Notes: generated from the letters alone by a model not told the origin. Shown: positions 17,067-26,193, numbered from the stretch's first letter. The stretch is 64,000 nucleotides of DNA from Ramlibacter monticola (GCF_016722785.1 NZ_JAEQNE010000004.1:62001-126000); one strand, 5' to 3'. A program made the numbers and translations.

Positions 17067-17079
17067 GGCGCGCGGCTCC

Positions 17080-18414
17080 CTACTGGCGGATCGCCCACAG
17101 TTCGAGGTCGAGGCCCGGGAAGTCGCCCGCCACGTGCATGGCCAGGCTGCCGCCGCGCTCGATCTGCTTCCACAGCTCGCCGCCGCGGTCGATCTCGAAG
17201 TAGTGGAAGCCGGCATGGAAGGGCAGCTGGCGCGGCGCCGTCGGCAGGGAGCGCAGCGCGAGGCCGGGGAGGGCCAGGTTCACGAGGTCGCGCAGGCGTT
17301 CCGGCGGCCCGAGCTTGGACTGCGCCGGGAAGCGCGTGCGCAGCTGCTCCGCCGGCATCTGCGCGTTGGCGGCGAGCACGAACAGGGCGCTGCGCGCGAG
17401 CTCCGGGTCGGGAAAGACCGCCATGCGCACGCCGTGGTTGCGCTCGGCCAGGTCGATCTGCACGGCGTTGCGTTCGAGCACCGTCGACAGCATGCGGCGC
17501 AGGTCGGCGATCACCGGCGTGAAGGTGGCCTGCAGGTCGTCGTGGCGGTACAGCGGATGTTCCGCGGGGCAGCGTCCCTCGCCCGTGAAGGTGGACAGCT
17601 CGCCCGCCAGGGCGAGGCAGGCGAGGTGCAGCGCCTGTGGCGACGTGGTCGGCGCCAGTGCGTGCTGGCGGAACACCGGCTCGGCGCGGTTGAGCGCCTG
17701 CAGCATCAGGAAGTCCGCCATCTCCGACACGCCGTGGCTCGACTGCCCCATGCGCGCGGCCAGTGCGCGCGCCCGCTGGCGGACCAGGCCGTGCAGCAGC
17801 GAGGCGTGCGCGGACAGCTGCTGGCTCGCATCGATGCGGGTCTGCGGCGCGATGTAGCCGCGGTCGACCACCACCTGCCCGTCGCTGCGGCGTTCCAGGA
17901 CGCGCGCGACGCCCAGCAGGGCGTGGGCATCGGTGGCCTCCTTCGCGCGCAGCAGCCGCAGTTCCAGCGCGCCGGTCTGCACCGGCTCGGGCTCGTCGGC
18001 GGCGTTGGTGTGGTCGCGCAGTTCCTCGCTGGTGGCGCGCCAGCGGCACAAGTCGGGCGCGCCGGCGTCGTCGTAGCGCACCTGCGTGACGCCCTCGCGC
18101 GCCAGCGGCACGGCCAGCAGCACCATCTCGCCCTTCATGTCGGCGGGGATCTCCAGCGGCACTGGCGGCGCGTCGTGCTGCGGCACCGAGAAAGGCGTGC
18201 CATCGGGGAGGAGGCCGGCGGCGCGGCTGATGCCCACGCGGCCCACGGCGAGCAGGCCTTCGTCGAGCGCCAGCTCGAAGAAGCCCCACGCGTGCGGCCC
18301 GGTGGCGCGCAGGCGCATGTCGGCCTCGTATTCCACGTGCCGGGCCTCCTGCTGGAAATGGTGCGGCAGCAGGAACATGCCCTGCGACCACAGGACGCGG
18401 CTGTGCAGGCTCAT
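17080..18414 (-). CDS. tssK: T6SS baseplate protein TssK
   Basis: 444 residues, the family length. It starts with the typical VLWSQGMFLLPHHFQQEARHVE segment and keeps the TssK shoulder and head layout, including FPDPELARSALFVLAANA and the AAPRQLPFHAGFHYFEIDRGGELW end. TssK connects the baseplate to the TssLM membrane complex. It is 82 bp downstream of tssJ and 13 bp upstream of tssL. Confidence 0.95.
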   Translation of the reverse strand: MSLHSRVLWSQGMFLLPHHFQQEARHVEYEADMRLRATGPHAWGFFELALDEGLLAVGRVGISRAAGLLPDGTPFSVPQHDAPPVPLEIPADMKGEMVLLAVPLAREGVTQVRYDDAGAPDLCRWRATSEELRDHTNAADEPEPVQTGALELRLLRAKEATDAHALLGVARVLERRSDGQVVVDRGYIAPQTRIDASQQLSAHASLLHGLVRQRARALAARMGQSSHGVSEMADFLMLQALNRAEPVFRQHALAPTTSPQALHLACLALAGELSTFTGEGRCPAEHPLYRHDDLQATFTPVIADLRRMLSTVLERNAVQIDLAERNHGVRMAVFPDPELARSALFVLAANAQMPAEQLRTRFPAQSKLGPPERLRDLVNLALPGLALRSLPTAPRQLPFHAGFHYFEIDRGGELWKQIERGGSLAMHVAGDFPGLDLELWAIRQ

Positions 18415-18496
18415 CGCAGTGCCCCCGAGGTCGTCACTTCGTGGGCTGCGCTGCCCGCCGGGGGGGCGTTCGCGCCTTCGGGCGGCCGGGCGGCGC

Positions 18497-18970
18497 TCAT
18501 CTGCCGCCGGCGAGCGCCGCCTCCACCGAGAGCTGGCCGGCCTTGATCACCACGTTGTGCATCTGCCCCGGCTGCACCGGCACGATGCTGCGCCAGCGGG
18601 CGTGCTCGACGTCGCGGAAGGCCGCCACCACGCCGAGGAAGCGCGTGTCGGGCGCCAGCGTCTTGGCGAACTTCTTCGATTCGCCGGGCGCGAGCATGAA
18701 CTCTTCCTTCGCCAGCAGGTCGGCGCCGAGCTCTGCCTTGTCGCGCTGGTAGAGCGACATGAAGTCGGCGCTGTTGAAGGCCGCGGCCGTCTTCAGCTCG
18801 TACACGCGCAGCAGCAGGGGCGAGGGCCGCTGGCTGCTGCTGGGATTGAGCTGCGCCGAAGCCTCGATGGTGCCGGCGACCTGCGCCGGCTTGGGCGGCG
18901 CGCTGGCGCAGGCGGCGAGCGCCAGGACCATGCCCGCCGCCGCGGCGCGCTGGAAGACGAAGATTCTCAC
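18497..18970 (-). CDS. tssJ: T6SS outer-membrane lipoprotein TssJ
   Basis: 157 residues from a GTG at 18970, chosen because it follows a GGGAGGA ribosome binding site and places a lipobox LAAC at Cys 21. Upstream in-frame codons give no signal peptide. The mature part shows the TssJ beta-sandwich: ..LNPSSSQRPSPLLLRVYELK, F.SADFMSLYQ.., ELMLAPGE-like segment and a closing VVIKAGQLSVEAAL. TssJ binds the periplasmic domain of TssM. It is the first gene of the tssJKLM-tagF operon. Confidence 0.92.
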   Translation of the reverse strand: MRIFVFQRAAAAGMVLALAACASAPPKPAQVAGTIEASAQLNPSSSQRPSPLLLRVYELKTAAAFNSADFMSLYQRDKAELGADLLAKEEFMLAPGESKKFAKTLAPDTRFLGVVAAFRDVEHARWRSIVPVQPGQMHNVVIKAGQLSVEAALAGGR

Positions 18971-19116
18971 GGTGCCGTTCCTCCCGTCTGCTGGGGTCAG
19001 GATAGTCACAGGCCGCGCGCGAGCCTCGTGACTTAGGTAATCGGCGCGACCGGGTTCTCCCCGCGTGCGGCAGGGCTGCGCAAGCTCGTGCGCAGCGGGC
19101 GGTCCTACACTGGGCC

Positions 19117-20424
19117 ATGGGCGCAATACGGTGGGTAGGCTGGATGTGCGCGGCGTTGGCGTGCAGCGCGCTGCCCGCGGCTTCGCAGGAAGCGGGCTCA
19201 CCGCTGTCCGCCTGCGTGGCGGCCCTGCGCAAGGACCTGCCCGCGCACCGCGACGTGTCGGCGCAGACCTTCGAGACCTATACCCGCGACGCGCAGGACC
19301 TGCGGCCGGTGATCGAGAACGCGACGCGCGCCCAGCCGGAATTCCAGATCCCCATCTGGGACTATCTCGCGCGCCGGGTGGACGCCCAGCGCATCGAGGA
19401 AGGACGCGCGCTGCTGCAACTGGAAGCCGCGGCCCTCGAAGGTATCGCCCGCACCCACCGGGTCGAACCCGCGGTGGCGGTGGCGGTCTTCGGCATCGAG
19501 ACCGACTACGGGCACGTCCGCGGCCGCTACCCGGTGGTCGACGCGACGCTCAGCCGCGCCTGCCTCAACCTCGGCAGCCGCGAGCGCAAGCAGCATTTCT
19601 TCGACGCCCTGTGGCTGCTGCAGGAAGGCGTGGTGCGGCAGGAGGATTTCAACGGCTCCTGGGCCGGCGCCTTCGGCATGACGCAGTTCATGCCCGGCAC
19701 CTTCCGCCAGCACATGGCGGACGGCGACGGCTCCGGCAGCTCCGACATCGTGCACAGCGTGCCCGACGCGCTGGCCACCACGGCGCGCTACCTGCGCAGC
19801 ATGGGCTGGGCCGACGGGCAGCGCTGGGGCGTCGAGGTTCGCGTGCCCGAGGCCCTCGCGCAGGCCGGCGCGGCGCAGAGCGAACACGGCTGCCTGGCGA
19901 GCGCCGCCCCGTCGGGCAAGTGCCGCAGCGCCCAGGCGTGGAGCGATGCGGGCGTGACCCGCATCGACGGCTCGCCGCTGCTGCAGCCGGATCCCGCGGC
20001 GGGCCACGTGGACGGATCCACCCCGGCGGCCCTGCTGATGCCCGCCGGCGCGCCGGGGCCGGCCTGGCTGGTCACGCCCAACTACCAGGCCATCTGGCGC
20101 TACAACCGCGCCGATACCTATGCGCTGGCCATCGGCCTCCTGTCCGACGCCCTGCGTGGCCTGCCGCCGCCGCAGGCCGCCTGGCCGACCGACGACCCGG
20201 GGCTGTCGCGGGTGCAGTTCCGCGAGCTGCAGCAACTGCTGCTGGATCGCGGCCACTGCGAGATGCGGGTGGACGGCTCCGAGGGCCCGCGCACGGGCGC
20301 CGCGATCCGGGCCGAGGAGGAGCGGCTCGGCTGGCCGCCCACCGGCCGCGCGGGCAGCAAGCTGCTCGCCGCCCTGCGCGAGGCGCGCACCGAAGCCGCG
20401 GCGTGTCCCGTGGCGGGACGTTGA
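19117..20424 (+). CDS. Exported lytic murein transglycosylase (MltB type) with peptidoglycan-binding domain
   Basis: 435 residues with a Sec signal (cleavage near AASQE). The SLT2/MltB catalytic domain runs about 30-330: VFGIETDYG with catalytic Glu 128, WAGAFGMTQFMPGTF, and NYQAIWRYNRADTYALAIG. A PG_binding_1 domain with GHCEMRVDGSEGPRTGAAIR closes the protein. It cleaves the MurNAc-GlcNAc bond to give 1,6-anhydro products. It is divergent from tssJ with a 146-bp gap, so it could open the wall for T6SS assembly; this is inference, since MltB-type enzymes also act in general turnover. Confidence 0.87.
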   Translation: MGAIRWVGWMCAALACSALPAASQEAGSPLSACVAALRKDLPAHRDVSAQTFETYTRDAQDLRPVIENATRAQPEFQIPIWDYLARRVDAQRIEEGRALLQLEAAALEGIARTHRVEPAVAVAVFGIETDYGHVRGRYPVVDATLSRACLNLGSRERKQHFFDALWLLQEGVVRQEDFNGSWAGAFGMTQFMPGTFRQHMADGDGSGSSDIVHSVPDALATTARYLRSMGWADGQRWGVEVRVPEALAQAGAAQSEHGCLASAAPSGKCRSAQAWSDAGVTRIDGSPLLQPDPAAGHVDGSTPAALLMPAGAPGPAWLVTPNYQAIWRYNRADTYALAIGLLSDALRGLPPPQAAWPTDDPGLSRVQFRELQQLLLDRGHCEMRVDGSEGPRTGAAIRAEEERLGWPPTGRAGSKLLAALREARTEAAACPVAGR

Positions 20425-20449
20425 TCGCTCTCCTGCCTCGCTTACATCC

Positions 20450-20466
20450 CGTGCGGTAACCGCACG
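20450..20466. promoter_or_regulatory. 17-bp perfect palindrome upstream of a small gene
   Basis: CGTGCGGT and ACCGCACG are perfect 8-bp inverted arms around a single A. It lies 26 bp after the transglycosylase stop and 64 bp before the start at 20530. It is followed by TTTCT only, which is weak for a terminator, so an operator for a dimeric regulator is possible. Confidence 0.3.
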
Positions 20467-20529
20467 TTTCTGACGCGAACGGCCGCGATTGTTGGCCTAC
20501 ATTCGGGCCGCAAATCAGGATTGGGAGTT

Positions 20530-20874
20530 ATGCACATCAAGGAGTTCTCCGCCCGCGTGGTGACCTTCAAGCTCGCGGCGGCCCTCGAGAAGTACGAGAT
20601 GGACCTGCGCACGCTGGCGGACAGCTGGTTCGACGCGGAGCTGTTCCGCCGCCTGCAGCAGGAATTCGGCGACCTGCGGATCCTCGGCGCCTCGCTGCCC
20701 AAGCTGTCGGTGGGCTGGGTCGAGGTGCTGGTGTCGCGTGCCAGACTGCTGCAGGCGCTGGGCGGCCGCTCCGTGACGCTGCTGGCGGCGCTGCAGGAGC
20801 ACCTGGCCGCCGTGGAAGGACTGCACCGGCGCTGCCTCCGGTCGATCGGGGCCGAGACCGTGGCTCCCGTGTGA
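20530..20874 (+). CDS. Conserved hypothetical protein (paralogue of the protein at 56978)
   Basis: 114 residues, predicted soluble and helical, no signal peptide. The central part (DLRTLADSWFDAELFRRLQQEFGDLR..GASLPKLSVGW) matches the protein encoded at 56978 (GLRELLQRRWDPELYRELSDRF..ATLLPKLGVSW) over most of its length, including the spacing of W-D-x-E-L and LPKL-x-V-x-W. I do not recognise a named domain. The ATG at 20530 is preferred over an in-frame TTG at 20521. The stop overlaps the GTG alternative start of the next gene. Confidence 0.7.
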   Translation: MHIKEFSARVVTFKLAAALEKYEMDLRTLADSWFDAELFRRLQQEFGDLRILGASLPKLSVGWVEVLVSRARLLQALGGRSVTLLAALQEHLAAVEGLHRRCLRSIGAETVAPV

Positions 20875-20876
20875 GC

Positions 20877-21101
20877 ATGAGGGTGACGTACGTCAGCAAG
20901 GGTGGAACCGGCCCGGCCTACGAGATCGAAGCGGACCGGCACGGCAGCTACACGATCCGCTGCGAGGGCCGCGTGGTGAAGCGCGTGACGGCGGTCAGCA
21001 GCTACGTCGGCCGCCCCGTGTGGGGCAGCAAGAAGCTGCAATTGGCCGCCATCGAGGAGGCGAAGGCGGCCATCGAGGCGCACCACGCACTGGAGCACTG
21101 A
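20877..21101 (+). CDS. Small hypothetical protein
   Basis: 74 residues from the ATG at 20877 (76 from a GTG at 20871 that overlaps the upstream stop). The sequence alternates strands and ends in a helix (KLQLAAIEEAKAAIEAHHALEH), with a RVTYVSKGGTGPAYEIEADRHG opening. It has no signal or membrane segment. Tight coupling to the preceding gene suggests one transcript. No family recognised. Confidence 0.6.
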   Translation: MRVTYVSKGGTGPAYEIEADRHGSYTIRCEGRVVKRVTAVSSYVGRPVWGSKKLQLAAIEEAKAAIEAHHALEH

Positions 21102-21127
21102 GGGCGGCGCGGCGCGGAGCGGCGGCT

Positions 21128-22051
21128 TCAGGTCCCGCGGCCCCAGTAGCCGCAGTACCGGCGCGCGATGAACTGGATGTTGTTGGCGTACCCCGGCCAG
21201 TTCTCGTAGCCGGGCAGCTTGAATTCCTTCTCGGCCGTGTCCCAGCACTTGCCTTCCTGCGCCATCTTCTTGATCTCGGCCGAGGCCTTCTGCAGCAGCT
21301 CCAGCTGGTCCGCCGCGTCCTTCTTGGTGCCGAGCCGGTCGCCGGGGCCGGGGTGGCCGGGAATGAAGCGGTCCCAGTCCAGCGCCATCGCCTTGCGGAT
21401 GAACTCCTCGGCTTCGACCGGATAGAAGTCGATCATGCCGCGGCCGGGCACCTGCGCCACCGGGATGGTGTCGACGATGAAGGCGAGCTTCTCGCGTGGC
21501 AGCAGCATCACGATGTTGGTATCGGAGTGGTTGGCGCCGAGGTACTTCAGTTCCAGCGTGGTGCCCCCCAGCGAGAGCGTGCGGCCCTCGTCGCCGAAGA
21601 CCTCGTCGGGCAGGGGCGTGTGCGGGTCGTTGATCGGCGTGAGCCGCTCGCGCACGCGCTTGTGCGCGACGATGGTGGCGCCCGCATCCTTGAACGCCTT
21701 GCCGCCGGCGATGTGGTCGAAGTGGTGGTGGCTGTAGACGAGGTAGCGGATCGGCTGGCTGGTCACGCTGCGGATCGCGTCGACGTACTGCTGGCCGCCG
21801 GTGGGCCGCCCGTAGGCGACCGGGTCGGTCGCGATCACGCCCGCGGGCGTGACGACGAAGATCGACTGGTGGTTCTGGTTGCGGAAGATGTAGACGTTCT
21901 CGGTGCCTTCCACCTTGGTGACGGCGATGGCGGGTCGGGCGGGCTGCGCGGCCGGGGGGGCCGCGGGGGCCGCGGGCGGCTGCGGCGCCTGGGCTTGCGC
22001 CGCGGCGAGCAGCGGCAGTGCGAAGAGAAGGCAGGCTAGCGTTCGTTGCAT
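21128..22051 (-). CDS. Exported metallo-beta-lactamase-fold hydrolase
   Basis: 307 residues from the ATG at 22051, which gives a signal peptide (LACLLFALPLLAAAQAQ). After a Pro/Ala linker the MBL fold shows HHHFDH (zinc site 1/2 residues), LGANHSDTN and the PGHPGPGD segment. The last 60 residues carry a conserved-looking aromatic end (WPGYANNIQFIARRYCGYWGRG). This resembles the quinoprotein-relay/SoxH-like exported MBL proteins. The substrate is unknown. It lies alone between a convergent small gene and a divergent DUF2721 gene. Confidence 0.75.
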   Translation of the reverse strand: MQRTLACLLFALPLLAAAQAQAPQPPAAPAAPPAAQPARPAIAVTKVEGTENVYIFRNQNHQSIFVVTPAGVIATDPVAYGRPTGGQQYVDAIRSVTSQPIRYLVYSHHHFDHIAGGKAFKDAGATIVAHKRVRERLTPINDPHTPLPDEVFGDEGRTLSLGGTTLELKYLGANHSDTNIVMLLPREKLAFIVDTIPVAQVPGRGMIDFYPVEAEEFIRKAMALDWDRFIPGHPGPGDRLGTKKDAADQLELLQKASAEIKKMAQEGKCWDTAEKEFKLPGYENWPGYANNIQFIARRYCGYWGRGT

Positions 22052-22219
22052 GACGGTCCTCCTGGTGCGGCGCCATTGCCGAGTTCCTTCGGCTGCAGCG
22101 CCGAAAGCGCGCGGATCATGGCAGAAAGGCCTGCGGGCGAAAAGGGGTCCTGACCCGAGGCCGCCCCGTCCTTCCCCGCGCGTTCGAGGGGGCGGGATGC
22201 GGCCGCGATAATCCACGCC

Positions 22220-22681
22220 ATGCCCTCGCCCTTCGACAGCGCCAGCATCACGCATGGCATCCAGCTCGCCGTCGCACCGGTGTTCCTGCTGACGGCCGTT
22301 TCCGGAATGATCGGGGCCGTCGCGGGCCGGCTGGGGCGCATCATCGACTACGGCCGCCAGCTCGAACAGCGCGCGCTGGCCTCCAGCGACGCCGACTTCG
22401 TGGCCCGGGCGGGACGCGAACTGGGCGGGCTGCGCCTGCGCGGGCGCCTGGCCAACGGATGCATCGCGCTGCTCACGGCCTGCGCCGTCCTGATCGGCGT
22501 GACGATCATCCTGCTGTTCCTCGGCGAGACCGCCTCGCTGCGCGTGAGCGGGTGGGCGGTCGCGGGCTTCCTGCTGGGGATCGCATTCTTCCTGCTGGCG
22601 CTGCTGTGCTTCCTCGCGGAGACGCTGCTGGCGACGCAGGTGCTCAACTTCCGCCTGCCGCAGGTGCCCGGGGGCTCCTAG
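22220..22681 (+). CDS. DUF2721 membrane protein
   Basis: 153 residues with three hydrophobic segments (about 12-35, 75-97 and 108-135) and the family opening around ITHGIQLAVAPVFLLTAVSGMIGAVAGRLGRIIDR-like, then a charged cytoplasmic loop. Function of DUF2721 is unknown. It ends one base before the convergent aldo/keto reductase gene. Confidence 0.75.
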   Translation: MPSPFDSASITHGIQLAVAPVFLLTAVSGMIGAVAGRLGRIIDYGRQLEQRALASSDADFVARAGRELGGLRLRGRLANGCIALLTACAVLIGVTIILLFLGETASLRVSGWAVAGFLLGIAFFLLALLCFLAETLLATQVLNFRLPQVPGGS

Positions 22682-23515
22682 CTACAGCATCGCCAGGGGC
22701 GTCGGCCCCTCCGGCGGCGGGAGCAGGCGATCGAGTTCTTCCAGCTGCGCCGCCGACAGCGGCCGTTCCAGCGCGCCGGCGTTCTCCTCCAACCGTTCGC
22801 GCTGGCCCGTCTTCGGGATCGCGATGACGCCGTCCTGAGCCAGCAGCCAGGCAATGCAGACCTGCGCCGGCGTCATTCCATGCTGGCGCGCGAACGTCGC
22901 CAGCGGTCGCGTGCGCAGCAGCCGCGCCTGCTCCAGCGGCGAGTACGCCATCACCGGCACGCCGCGCGTGCGCAGCCCGGGCAGCAGGTCCCATTCGATG
23001 CCGCGCCGGCCGAGGTTGTAGAGGACCTGGTCGGCCTGCGCCGCGGCGCCGCCGGGCGTGGACTCCAGCTCCCGCATCCCCTCCGGGTCGAAGTTGCTGA
23101 CGCCCCAGTGCCGGATCTTGCCCTCGCGGCGCAGCGCCTCGAAGGCTTCCACCGTCTCGGCCAGCGGCACTTCGCCCGGCCAGTGCAGCAGGTAGAGGTC
23201 GATCGTGTCCACGCGCAGCCGCCGCAGGCTGGCCTCGCAGGACCGCCGCATCGCGCGGCGCGAGGCGTTGTACGGGTAGACCTTGCTCACGAGGAAGACC
23301 TCGTCGCGCCGCCCCGCGATCGCCTCGCCCACCAGTTCCTCGGAGCGACCGTCGCCGTACATCTCGGCGGTGTCGACGAGCGTGAGGCCGAGATCGAGGC
23401 CGCGGCGCAGCGAAGCGATCTCCCCGGCGCGCAGGCGCGGCGCGTCGCCGAGGTTCCAGGTGCCCTGGCCCAGGGCGGGGACCGATTCGCCGCAAGGCAG
23501 GGTGATGCGTTTCAT
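22682..23515 (-). CDS. Aldo/keto reductase
   Basis: 277 residues forming the (beta/alpha)8 aldo/keto reductase fold. The catalytic tetrad is visible: Asp in VDTAEMYG, the Tyr of that motif, Lys in VSKVYP and His in LLHWPGE. The NADPH-binding end shows IPKTGQRERLEENAGAL. It reduces carbonyl compounds; the natural substrate is unknown. Its start overlaps the GST stop by 4 bp, so the two are translationally coupled. Confidence 0.88.
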   Translation of the reverse strand: MKRITLPCGESVPALGQGTWNLGDAPRLRAGEIASLRRGLDLGLTLVDTAEMYGDGRSEELVGEAIAGRRDEVFLVSKVYPYNASRRAMRRSCEASLRRLRVDTIDLYLLHWPGEVPLAETVEAFEALRREGKIRHWGVSNFDPEGMRELESTPGGAAAQADQVLYNLGRRGIEWDLLPGLRTRGVPVMAYSPLEQARLLRTRPLATFARQHGMTPAQVCIAWLLAQDGVIAIPKTGQRERLEENAGALERPLSAAQLEELDRLLPPPEGPTPLAML

Positions 23516-24252
23516 GCGTCGAGCTCCGGGTAGTGGCGGAAGATGCCTTGCTCGTTGAAGGCCAGCCGGCGCTCGCTCGCGAGGTAGGCCGCGAGGCGGC
23601 GCAGCCGCGGCACGCCCGCGTGCACGGCGGCGACGTGCGGCGTCTTCTTGAGCGCGCGGCGTGTCGCCTTCGGAAAGGCATACAGCAGGCCGTCGACCAG
23701 CTGGAACAGCGAGAGGTCGACGTAGCTCAGCCGCCCTCCCACGAGCCGGGGGAGTTCGCGCCGCGCATTGCCGGCGTTGCGCGCCAGCACGGCCTCGAAC
23801 CAGCCCAGGAACTTCGGCAGGCGTTCGCGGCGGAAGTCCGCGGCGCGGCGCAGCGCCTCGGGCTTCTGCTCCTCGTAGTAGAGGCCGCCCGCGATCGGGT
23901 GGTGCGTGTTGTGCGCCTCCTGCACGAGGTCGGCGACGGTGAGCTGGATCTGGTGGGCCCAGAGCCGGTCTTGCTCGCGTTGCGGCACGAGGCCCAGGCG
24001 CGGACCGAGGTAGAGCAGGATCGCTGCGGTCTGGTCCACCACGGTGCGTCCGTCGACGAGGAAGGGGCAGGCGAAGGGCGGGCGCGGCACCGACGGGTCT
24101 TCCAGCCAATGCAGCATGGCGGGCACGCCGAGCCCCTGCTGCTCATCGCCGCGGCAGACGTCGACGTAGTCCGCCGCGGCCGCTTCGAGCGCGAGCCGCA
24201 CGAATTCGCCGCGCCCCGGGATGCCGGGCCAATAGTGGAGTTCATAAGCCAT
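23512..24252 (-). CDS. Glutathione S-transferase-like protein
   Basis: 246 residues. The N-terminal thioredoxin-like domain starts ELHYWPGIPGRGEFVRLALEAA, has a PFLVDG strand with the cis-Pro context and a VVDQTAAILLYLG glutathione-binding segment; an all-helical domain follows. It probably acts in detoxification together with the coupled reductase. It faces the dehydrogenase/cytochrome operon across a 128-bp divergent spacer. Confidence 0.82.
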   Translation of the reverse strand: MAYELHYWPGIPGRGEFVRLALEAAAADYVDVCRGDEQQGLGVPAMLHWLEDPSVPRPPFACPFLVDGRTVVDQTAAILLYLGPRLGLVPQREQDRLWAHQIQLTVADLVQEAHNTHHPIAGGLYYEEQKPEALRRAADFRRERLPKFLGWFEAVLARNAGNARRELPRLVGGRLSYVDLSLFQLVDGLLYAFPKATRRALKKTPHVAAVHAGVPRLRRLAAYLASERRLAFNEQGIFRHYPELDA

Positions 24253-24380
24253 TCGCCACTATAGGGAGGCCGCGCAGTTCCTTCAGGGCGAGTTCTCTTG
24301 ACGGCTCCTGGTGCGGATGGCACAACGCCGAGGCTCGACCGCCGTCTGTCTTTCCCACTCCACATCAACGAAAGACCTCC

Positions 24381-25622
24381 ATGCGCTCCTCCGCACCCCT
24401 CGTGGCCATCGCCTGGCTCGGCCTTCTGGCCGCGGGCGCCCTGCAAGCCCAGCCAGCCGCTTCGCCGGCGCCATCGGATGGCAAGCCGCCGCCCTCGTGG
24501 CAGCAGGGCCGCTCGGCCGCGCAGGAGAAGTCGCCGCTGCATCCCTTCGCCCCCATCCTTACCGGCCGGCCCGCGAGCGAGCTTCCGGTGGACAAGCTGA
24601 AGGTCCCCCCCGGCTTCAAGGTCGACGTCTGGGCCGACGGCGTGCCCGAGGCGCGTTCGCTCGCGCTGGGCGACAAGGGCACGGTCTTCGCGAGCAACCG
24701 CAACCTCACCGACGTCTACGCGATCACCGACCGCGGCGGCAAGCGCGAGGTGAAGAAGGTCCTGAGCGGCCTGAAGTCGCCCAACGGCATCGTCTTCAGC
24801 AAGGGCACGCTCTATGTCGCCGAGCGCCATCGCATCACCCGCTACGACGGCATCGAGGACCGGCTCGACAACCCGCCCGAGGCCAAGGTCGTCGTCGACA
24901 ACCTCGATCCCACCAACCAGCCGGGGCACTTCTGGAAGTACCTGGCGATGGGGCCGGACAACAAGCTGTACTTCAACATCGGCGCGCCGGGCAACATCGT
25001 GATGCCCAGCTACATGCAGGCCACGGTGATGCGGGTCGACCCGAGGACGGGCACGCTGGAAACGGTCGCTTCGGGCGTGCGCAACTCCGTCGGCATGGAC
25101 TTCCACCCGAAGACGAAGGAGCTCTGGTTCACCAACCACGCCCGCGACTGGGTGGACGACGACACGCCGGCCGACACGCTGCACCGGGTCTCGCGCAAGG
25201 GCATGCACTTCGGCTATCCGTTCTGCCACCAGGGCGACTTCACCGATCCGGAGTTCGGCGGCAACCGCTCCTGCGCCGAATTCGACAAGCCGGCGGCCAA
25301 GCTCGGCAGCCACATCGCGCCGCTCGGGATGCGCTTCTACACCGGCGGGATGTTCCCGGCCGACTACCGCGACAACATCTTCATCGCGATGCACGGCTCC
25401 TGGAACCGCACCACGAAGCAGGGCTACAACGTGATGCGCGTGCAGGTGGACGGCAAGGGCGGCGTGAAGATGACGCCCTTCCTCGAGGGTTTCCTGCAGG
25501 ACGCCAAGGCCGACCCGCCGATGTGGGGCCGCCCGGTGGACGTGCTGCAGATGCGCGACGGCTCGCTGCTGGTCTCCGACGACTACAACGGGGTAATCTA
25601 TCGCATCAGCTATGCGAAGTGA
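24381..25622 (+). CDS. Exported PQQ-type sugar (sorbosone-like) dehydrogenase, copy B
   Basis: 413 residues with a Sec signal ending near LQAQPA. The beta-propeller parallels copy A at 9568 throughout: KLKVPPGFKVDVWADGV, GVRNSVGMDFHP, TNHARDW, PFCHQGDFTDPEF, MHGSWNR and SDDYNGVIYRISYAK at the end. Differences in the substrate-facing loops (QPGHFWKYLAMGPDN against GGDHSWKYLRIKDER) suggest the copies are diverged rather than recent. The cytochrome c gene overlaps its stop by 11 bp. Confidence 0.82.
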   Translation: MRSSAPLVAIAWLGLLAAGALQAQPAASPAPSDGKPPPSWQQGRSAAQEKSPLHPFAPILTGRPASELPVDKLKVPPGFKVDVWADGVPEARSLALGDKGTVFASNRNLTDVYAITDRGGKREVKKVLSGLKSPNGIVFSKGTLYVAERHRITRYDGIEDRLDNPPEAKVVVDNLDPTNQPGHFWKYLAMGPDNKLYFNIGAPGNIVMPSYMQATVMRVDPRTGTLETVASGVRNSVGMDFHPKTKELWFTNHARDWVDDDTPADTLHRVSRKGMHFGYPFCHQGDFTDPEFGGNRSCAEFDKPAAKLGSHIAPLGMRFYTGGMFPADYRDNIFIAMHGSWNRTTKQGYNVMRVQVDGKGGVKMTPFLEGFLQDAKADPPMWGRPVDVLQMRDGSLLVSDDYNGVIYRISYAK

Positions 25623-26193
25623 GGCGCGCGCCCGCGCGGCGCGTTGCCTGGCAGTGGCAGTACTCGGCGCGGCGGCGGTGGCGGCCGCCCGCGCCGAGGT
25701 CGATCCCCAGACCTGTTTCGCCTGCCACGGGCCCAACGGCAACTCCGTGAATCCCGCGGTGCCCTCGTTGGCGGGCCAGCCGGCGCAGTTCATCGCCACC
25801 CAGCTGATCATGTTCCGCGAGAAGCGGCGCGGCGACCCGCTGATGTCGCCCATCGCCGCGCCGCTTACCAATCCGGAGATCAGCGCCCTGGGCAAGTTCT
25901 TCGCCGCCCAGGCCCATGCCGCGCCGGCGACGAAGCCGGCGGAGAACGTCGCCGCCGCCGGCCGCCGGCTGGCCGAGGACTACAACTGCGTGGTCTGCCA
26001 CGGCCCGGCGCTGAAAGGGCAGCAGCACATCCCGCGGCTCGCCGGGCAGCAGGCGGAGTACCTGCGCGTCCAGCTGCGCGGCTTCCTGGCCGGAACGCGC
26101 TTCGACATGGACGGCAACATGACGTCGGCGGCGCAGCGCCTCAAGCCGGGCGACGTCGACATCCTGGCGGAGTACCTGGCAGGACTGGAATAG
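25612..26193 (+). CDS. Exported dihaem cytochrome c (c4-like), copy B
   Basis: 193 residues starting inside the end of the dehydrogenase gene. Signal-like N terminus ending AAARAEV, then haem motifs CFACH and CVVCH, each in a c4-type half-domain with SLAGQPAQFIATQLIMFREKRRGD and RLAGQQAEYLRVQLRGF. It should relay electrons from the coupled dehydrogenase. It is shorter than copy A because it lacks the long Ala-rich linker. It lies 163 bp upstream of nirK, so it might also feed nitrite reduction, which is inference. Confidence 0.84.
   Translation: MRSEARARAARCLAVAVLGAAAVAAARAEVDPQTCFACHGPNGNSVNPAVPSLAGQPAQFIATQLIMFREKRRGDPLMSPIAAPLTNPEISALGKFFAAQAHAAPATKPAENVAAAGRRLAEDYNCVVCHGPALKGQQHIPRLAGQQAEYLRVQLRGFLAGTRFDMDGNMTSAAQRLKPGDVDILAEYLAGLE

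Noticed and set aside
19028-19044. GTGACTTAGGTAATCGG upstream of the transglycosylase as a fourth copy of the T6SS element
   Set aside because: Only about 10 of 17 positions match, and no CATG follows at 23 bp.
24298-24326. TTGACG with a CACAAC hexamer 17 bp later as a sigma-70 promoter for dehydrogenase copy B
   Set aside because: The -10 hexamer matches only 3 of 6 consensus bases, so it is too weak to list.
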